11,720 nucleotides of DNA from Thermomucor indicae-seudaticae (taxonomy: Eukaryota > Mucoromycota > Mucoromycetes > Mucorales > Lichtheimiaceae). The notes under the pieces are model-generated. The model had not been told where the DNA came from. It saw only the letters and a program-made list of their open reading frames with translations, and ran no database searches. A program made the translations under genes and the position numbers. The stretch lies in assembly GCA_000787465.1 (NCBI GenBank), contig JSYX01000676.1, positions 1-11,720 of the forward strand. The letters run 5' to 3'. Numbering within the stretch: the first letter of the stretch is position 1; each line of letters starts with the position of its first letter. Positions 8,285 through 11,720 of this stretch are shown here, piece after piece.

Positions 8285-8683
8285 TCATTTGTCCTTGGAA
8301 AACATCATAGGCATTGGTGCTCCACCTATGATTGTCGTGGCGATATAATGTAGATTTCGTGCCGCATTGTGGTCGCGTTGCCATACTGTGCCACAAAAAA
8401 CCCTCCATCCCCGCGACATTGTCTCTTGTCCAAAAGAACCCCAGGCTTGTGAATGCAGGTGGCGTGTCCTCGAGGTAGGGTTGAAAAGCAATATGTAACA
8501 TCTTCCATAGTCAGTTTTCTCATGCAGCTTTGTATGAACATTTCCAAATGTGTAGCGCAAGCATGGTATCAGAAGGAACGTGTCCGTTAGTGCCACTGAG
8601 TCGTCGAATGATCGTCTTGCTTTCAAAAGCAATATGTCCGAACAAATCTGGCTGTCAAGTTGATCGTGCATAACAGCAAACAT
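8285..8683 (-). pseudogene. C-terminal remnant of a second Fanzor/TnpB-like protein
   Basis: An open frame of 132 codons ends in a TnpB/Fanzor-type C terminus. The RuvC-III signature WQRDHNAARN (Asp codon 8372-8374) is followed by LHYIATTI and a short tail to TGA at 8285. Upstream, TSRTRHLH sits where these proteins carry TSxxCxxC, the first half of a zinc ribbon, and VFCGTVW sits at the second half. Most zinc-binding cysteines are therefore missing, which suggests decay. No RuvC-I or RuvC-II block is recognisable upstream to 9215. This is not the missing tail of the gene at 1-2769: both are on the minus strand and that gene's C terminus points towards position 1. Either it is a separate truncated copy, or chance similarity in a short motif. 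Confidence 0.62.
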
Positions 8684-9215
8684 TAATTTTCACAGACGCA
8701 GAGCCATTTCTCGACTGCGCGAAGTTGTGTGCCCGAGTACCGCACAATTGTTTTCCCTAATGGCGCCAAAGCTCTCCAACGTTCCCGCAAACTCAAAGGA
8801 AAAACACAATAGATCGCCTCAAAAGACGGTGAACATTCTTAGATAAGCAAAAATATCATCACTTCATATGAACACAAAGTGGCCAATATAAAAGATCAAC
8901 AGCGAGCTGGCATGCCTAGCGTATTTACAAATATTGCTGCGTGCCAGCTTCAGCCGTTAATAGAAACCAGACAAAGATACTGTATTTATCCTGGATTAAA
9001 TATCGCTCACCACACGCAAAATGTCTACGATATCGGTCGTCCAGTTGCTTACTCGCATTTGTTGCCTGTTATCCGTTTTTCTGATGAAATAGACTCTATA
9101 AGAAATGAGTTGGACAATAAGCTCCTGCGTACGTTGCTTTTCTTCGTTAGCATGTAATACTCTGCTTATCAGTGACCAATTGACGTACATTTTCAAGAAG
9201 TATCAAAATCGTTTA
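8684..9215. other. Region between the Fanzor remnant and EMC7, no gene seen
   Basis: This region would hold the 3' untranslated region of EMC7 on the minus strand. The open frames on both strands are short, start at arbitrary points and lack recognisable motifs. If the remnant at 8285-8683 was once full length, its N-terminal part should have been here, but I cannot see any conserved block of it. Confidence 0.45.
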
Positions 9216-10241
9216 TTATCGTCGTCGTTGCTGCTGTTGTTGTTGCGCAGCCGCCTGAGCATTGGCGAATATTTGCGACAAACTTGGCATATCTGACATT
9301 GCTTTCTGAGCATCCGATTGCGATTGGCTCATTTCCTTCAGCGTCTCCGGATCTACAGGCACAAACTTAATCCATGGCATCGTGGTTGCGCGACAACAGC
9401 TTTTACTTACCCATGCTGGCAAGCATTTTTGGGAGCACAAGCATCATGACTGCACTAAGGCCAATCATTAAAAACATGGGATTCTTAAACAAGCCAAAAA
9501 CGTTGAACCGTTGATGTTGCTATATGCCGGCAGTTCAAGCACAAGCATTTCCTCAAATCATTTGTGAATCTCCGTACCGCAAAGTAATTTGCCACAGCTT
9601 TAGCCTTTAACTCTAACGGATGATCCACAGGATATCCAGGCTTTTCCCAATCAACGCCTAAACCTGTGTAGGCTGCACGAATATCGTCATTTGGTCCTAC
9701 GTCCACACGTAGCTACGATCGCTTAAGCATGAATTTCTACCGTCTTTGTCAGCCAGAGTTCTTACTCTCGGAAACACATAATCAATCGATTGCACTTCCA
9801 GCAAGTAGGTTCCCGGTTCTACGTTTGTCCTTTAGTGTTTGCGCAGAAAGGCGTTAGAAAATGGTGCTCGCTAAAAGCAGTAGCCCTCGAGGTCGCTCAC
9901 AGTTCGAATTGTCCGTTTGCCTTGATTACTGCCCAGCGCAATCCGCCGTTAAGTACAACTTTCGTTGTGGGCCGCAATCGTCGTACATCTTTAGGTAACG
10001 TGGCGTTAGCAATCGAATCCAGAAGATGAAACCATTACTTGGCGTTCGACTCATCGGCTTTACCTGTCAATATACTATTAACTCCAACCGATCCAGCAAT
10101 GGTTGCCGAGTTGACTAATGACACAAGGCAGCTGGCAAATTGTCCGGAAGAAAGTTATATTTGTGAAAGCTTCTAATTGCTCAAACGACCTTTAATGTAA
10201 ACTTACAATGTGCACAAAAGTAGTAGAAAAGGCCTGCTCAT
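9216..10241 (-). CDS. EMC7: ER membrane protein complex subunit 7 (seven exons)
   Basis: EMC7 is a single-pass subunit of the ER membrane complex, which inserts tail-anchored and multipass proteins; its beta-sandwich faces the ER lumen. Exons: 10241-10207, 10131-10064, 9988-9901, 9829-9766, 9712-9578, 9519-9411 and 9352-9216. The six introns (53-75 nt) are all GT-AG and every join keeps phase to TAA, giving 211 aa (human 242). Seen: signal peptide MSRPFLLLLCTFCLVSLVNS (about 1-20); the beta-sandwich with KVVLNGG, NGQFEL, VEPGTYLLEV and DYVFPRLRVDV (about 36-90); PLELKAKAVANYF; a membrane helix within FLMIGLSAVMMLVLPKM (about 144-162); then DPETLKEM as in human EMC7. The tail ends in six Gln and three Arg. 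ATG 10241 was chosen because it alone gives a clean signal peptide. The gene lies 85-170 bp downstream of the coding region to its right, same strand. Confidence 0.93.
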
Positions 10242-10325
10242 GCTGTAGCAAAAAACAGGTTCGGACGTGAGTTTTGAAGTAAAACTCAACTGAAACGTTC
10301 TAACCTAGGGTGCTCTCAAGCACGC

Positions 10326-11720
10326 TCAGGAAGGTTCCGTAGCTGAGTCACCATTTTCGGAAATATGATACGTCTGGGTTTTTTCGATTACGTAGTTTGC
10401 GTACCGGTGCTCAGGACCAGGCTTGAGCACTTTCGCAGCTGTCTTTCATGTAAATGCCATGAAGCTGGATGAAGATATCTCTCTTATGCCAGATGTGTAG
10501 CTCCAGAGGCTGCCAAGAACTGGCATAATTGTCATCTAAAGACAGCAAGACATAATAATTAGAAAGCTTGGCAAAATATCTTAGAAAACTAGTAGAAATA
10601 AATGGTGTTTAACAGCTCTTTACGTGCATTTCCATAATATATCACCATGGCAAAAAGCTCAGGCAAAATGTGGAAATATGTTAAAATATGTGGAAATGTG
10701 TTTGTGCGACCATTCCTTCAGAGTCAGCGTACTTAATTCACACAGAAGGCAATCGCCCTATAAGCGTGTCATCTGGCACCAGCTCAGGATAAACAAAATA
10801 ATGTCTGACCCTTGTTCGTTCTGTGTTCTTCCCAACTACGCATTCCGCACGGAGTAACCTGCATAGCTGCTAATACATGCCGCATTGACGACGTATAACT
10901 TACCACTTCTCTGAAAATTGTCGGGTTGATTCAACTTCAGTGTCGAAGGGCCGTATGGCATGCCACAGCCATTCTACTTGATGTCCTTGAACAGGTGCAC
11001 CAGGCAAAGTATCCTTTCTATTTCTATTTCTTTCTCCTCGTCTGTAATGGAAAGCAAGAGAAAACGGTAAGTGGAATGCTTCAGTAATGTTGTCGCCGTA
11101 CTCACCTCTGTATTTATGAGCAAAAAACAATATCGCTTCTCCTACGTATGTTGCCGTGGCTTCTTTTGCAGGAAGAGAACTTCTGGCACGGAGATCGATT
11201 GGTATAGTGAGCCGGACAACGTGACAGATCTTATCTGTTCGACGTTTGTATAGCAGACTATCGTAGATGGTCCCCTTCTTGAACAGCCTTTTCCCGACGG
11301 GAATTCTGGTATCAACGCTTGCGACTTGAAAATCGGTCTTGATCTGGCGCTTCCAGTATTCGGTCAGGTACCGGTGCAGATTGAAGTTGGCGAACTGGGA
11401 GATGTTCGAGACGAAACTGACGCGAAGTTCTAAACCCTCCATTTCGCCGTTGTTATCGTCTGGCGGAGACACTGGTAGCGTTGTGTCTTCATCGAGTTCC
11501 TGGAGTTCGCGTCCTTGGTCTTCGTCATCATTAGTCTTCTTGTACGCTCGCTCAAAGAAGCGGCAGCGCTGCTCTCGGAGTAAGACGTTCCCGATGTTTC
11601 CACCTGAGTCCTTTCTGGATTTGATCCGTCTTTTCAGGAAACCTGCGATTTGAAGTTGTTGTATAGCAACGTCTTTTCGCATGGTCAGGTCCTCCATTAC
11701 CAATTCAAACTCCACTTGTA
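10326..11720 (-). pseudogene. Unrecognised multi-exon coding region, cut by the window edge and apparently interrupted
   Basis: I do not recognise this gene. The minus frame is open from the right edge to 10900, with protein-like content (FNLHRYLTEYWKRQIKTDF, RSSLPAKEATATYVGEAI). Two strong introns are visible. One is 11042-11105 (GTGAGT donor, pyrimidine tract, TTACAG), after which the frame reads DEEKEIEIERILCLVHLFKDIK and hits TAG 10974-10976. The other is 10859-10903 (GTAAGT, GCAG), joining EKW to LLRAECVVGKNTERTRV and FVYPELVPDD. Frames then break: TGA 10738-10740 in good protein context (RLPSV, stop, IKYADSEGMVAQTHFH), a 20-bp duplication, then ILPELFAMVIYYGNARKELL. Later pieces are SSWQPLELHIW (acceptor near 10537) and, in another frame, KVLKPGPEHRYANYVIEKTQ to TGA 10326-10328. 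So many breaks suggest a decayed gene, possibly of a transposon, or an error-rich stretch of sequence. Confidence 0.5.
10665..10702. repeat. Imperfect 20-bp tandem duplication in the unrecognised coding region
   Basis: ATGTGGAAAT occurs at 10668-10677 and again at 10688-10697, inside two similar blocks (10665-10682 and 10683-10702). The unit of 20 bp is not a multiple of three. Coding frames on the minus strand differ on the two sides by what one extra copy would produce, so this looks like a frame-breaking duplication. Confidence 0.6.

Noticed and set aside
8326..8547. Overlapping minus-strand frames inside the second Fanzor remnant
   Set aside because: Only one of the three overlapping frames contains the WQRDHNAARN signature; the others are shadows of it.
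1..11720. CRISPR arrays, tRNA or rRNA genes, bacterial operon signals
   Set aside because: No regularly spaced identical repeats, no convincing tRNA B-box with a matching stem, and no ribosomal motifs were seen. The spliced genes mark this as eukaryotic.

Overview
This window looks like nuclear DNA of a filamentous fungus, most likely an early-diverging one (Mucoromycota/Mucorales-like). The genes are dense and cut by many short introns (45-78 nt) with GTA/GTG donors, CTAAC/TTAAC-like branch sites and CAG/TAG/AAG acceptors. The conserved genes are eukaryotic housekeeping genes. A large decayed transposon protein resembles the intron-containing Fanzor1 (eukaryotic TnpB-like) proteins I know from Mucorales. 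The species assignment is inference from recall, not from a search.

Layout. Positions 1-2769 (minus) hold a nearly full-length but disabled Fanzor1-like gene: an N-terminal C-C-H-C zinc knuckle, a RuvC-I block, a Lys/Arg-rich stretch and a RuvC-II block, with three phase-consistent introns and several stops and frameshifts. Just upstream (2993-3139 and 3356-3409) lie two small non-autonomous elements, 147 and 54 bp long. They share the terminus TAGGGCTC and each is flanked by a perfect 8-bp target duplication, which marks them as hAT-type MITEs. Positions 3418-4391 carry no convincing gene but contain a degenerate ~20-bp repeat array. Positions 4392-5640 (plus) are a six-exon METTL6-type tRNA m3C methyltransferase. 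Converging on it at 6049-7541 (minus) is a three-exon gamma-butyrobetaine dioxygenase (carnitine synthesis) with a mitochondrial-looking N terminus. A second Fanzor-like remnant, C-terminal end only, lies at 8285-8683 (minus). Positions 9216-10241 (minus) are a complete seven-exon EMC7 gene. From about 10326 to the right edge (minus) is an unrecognised multi-exon coding region, cut by the window end and apparently broken by frameshifts, a stop and a 20-bp tandem duplication.

The three intact genes are unrelated housekeeping functions (tRNA modification, carnitine synthesis, ER membrane-protein insertion) and do not form a pathway. The notable content is the mobile DNA between them: two Fanzor relics and two miniature hAT-type elements with intact footprints. 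All exon structures were worked out by hand from reading frame, splice consensus and remembered family alignments; no search was run.
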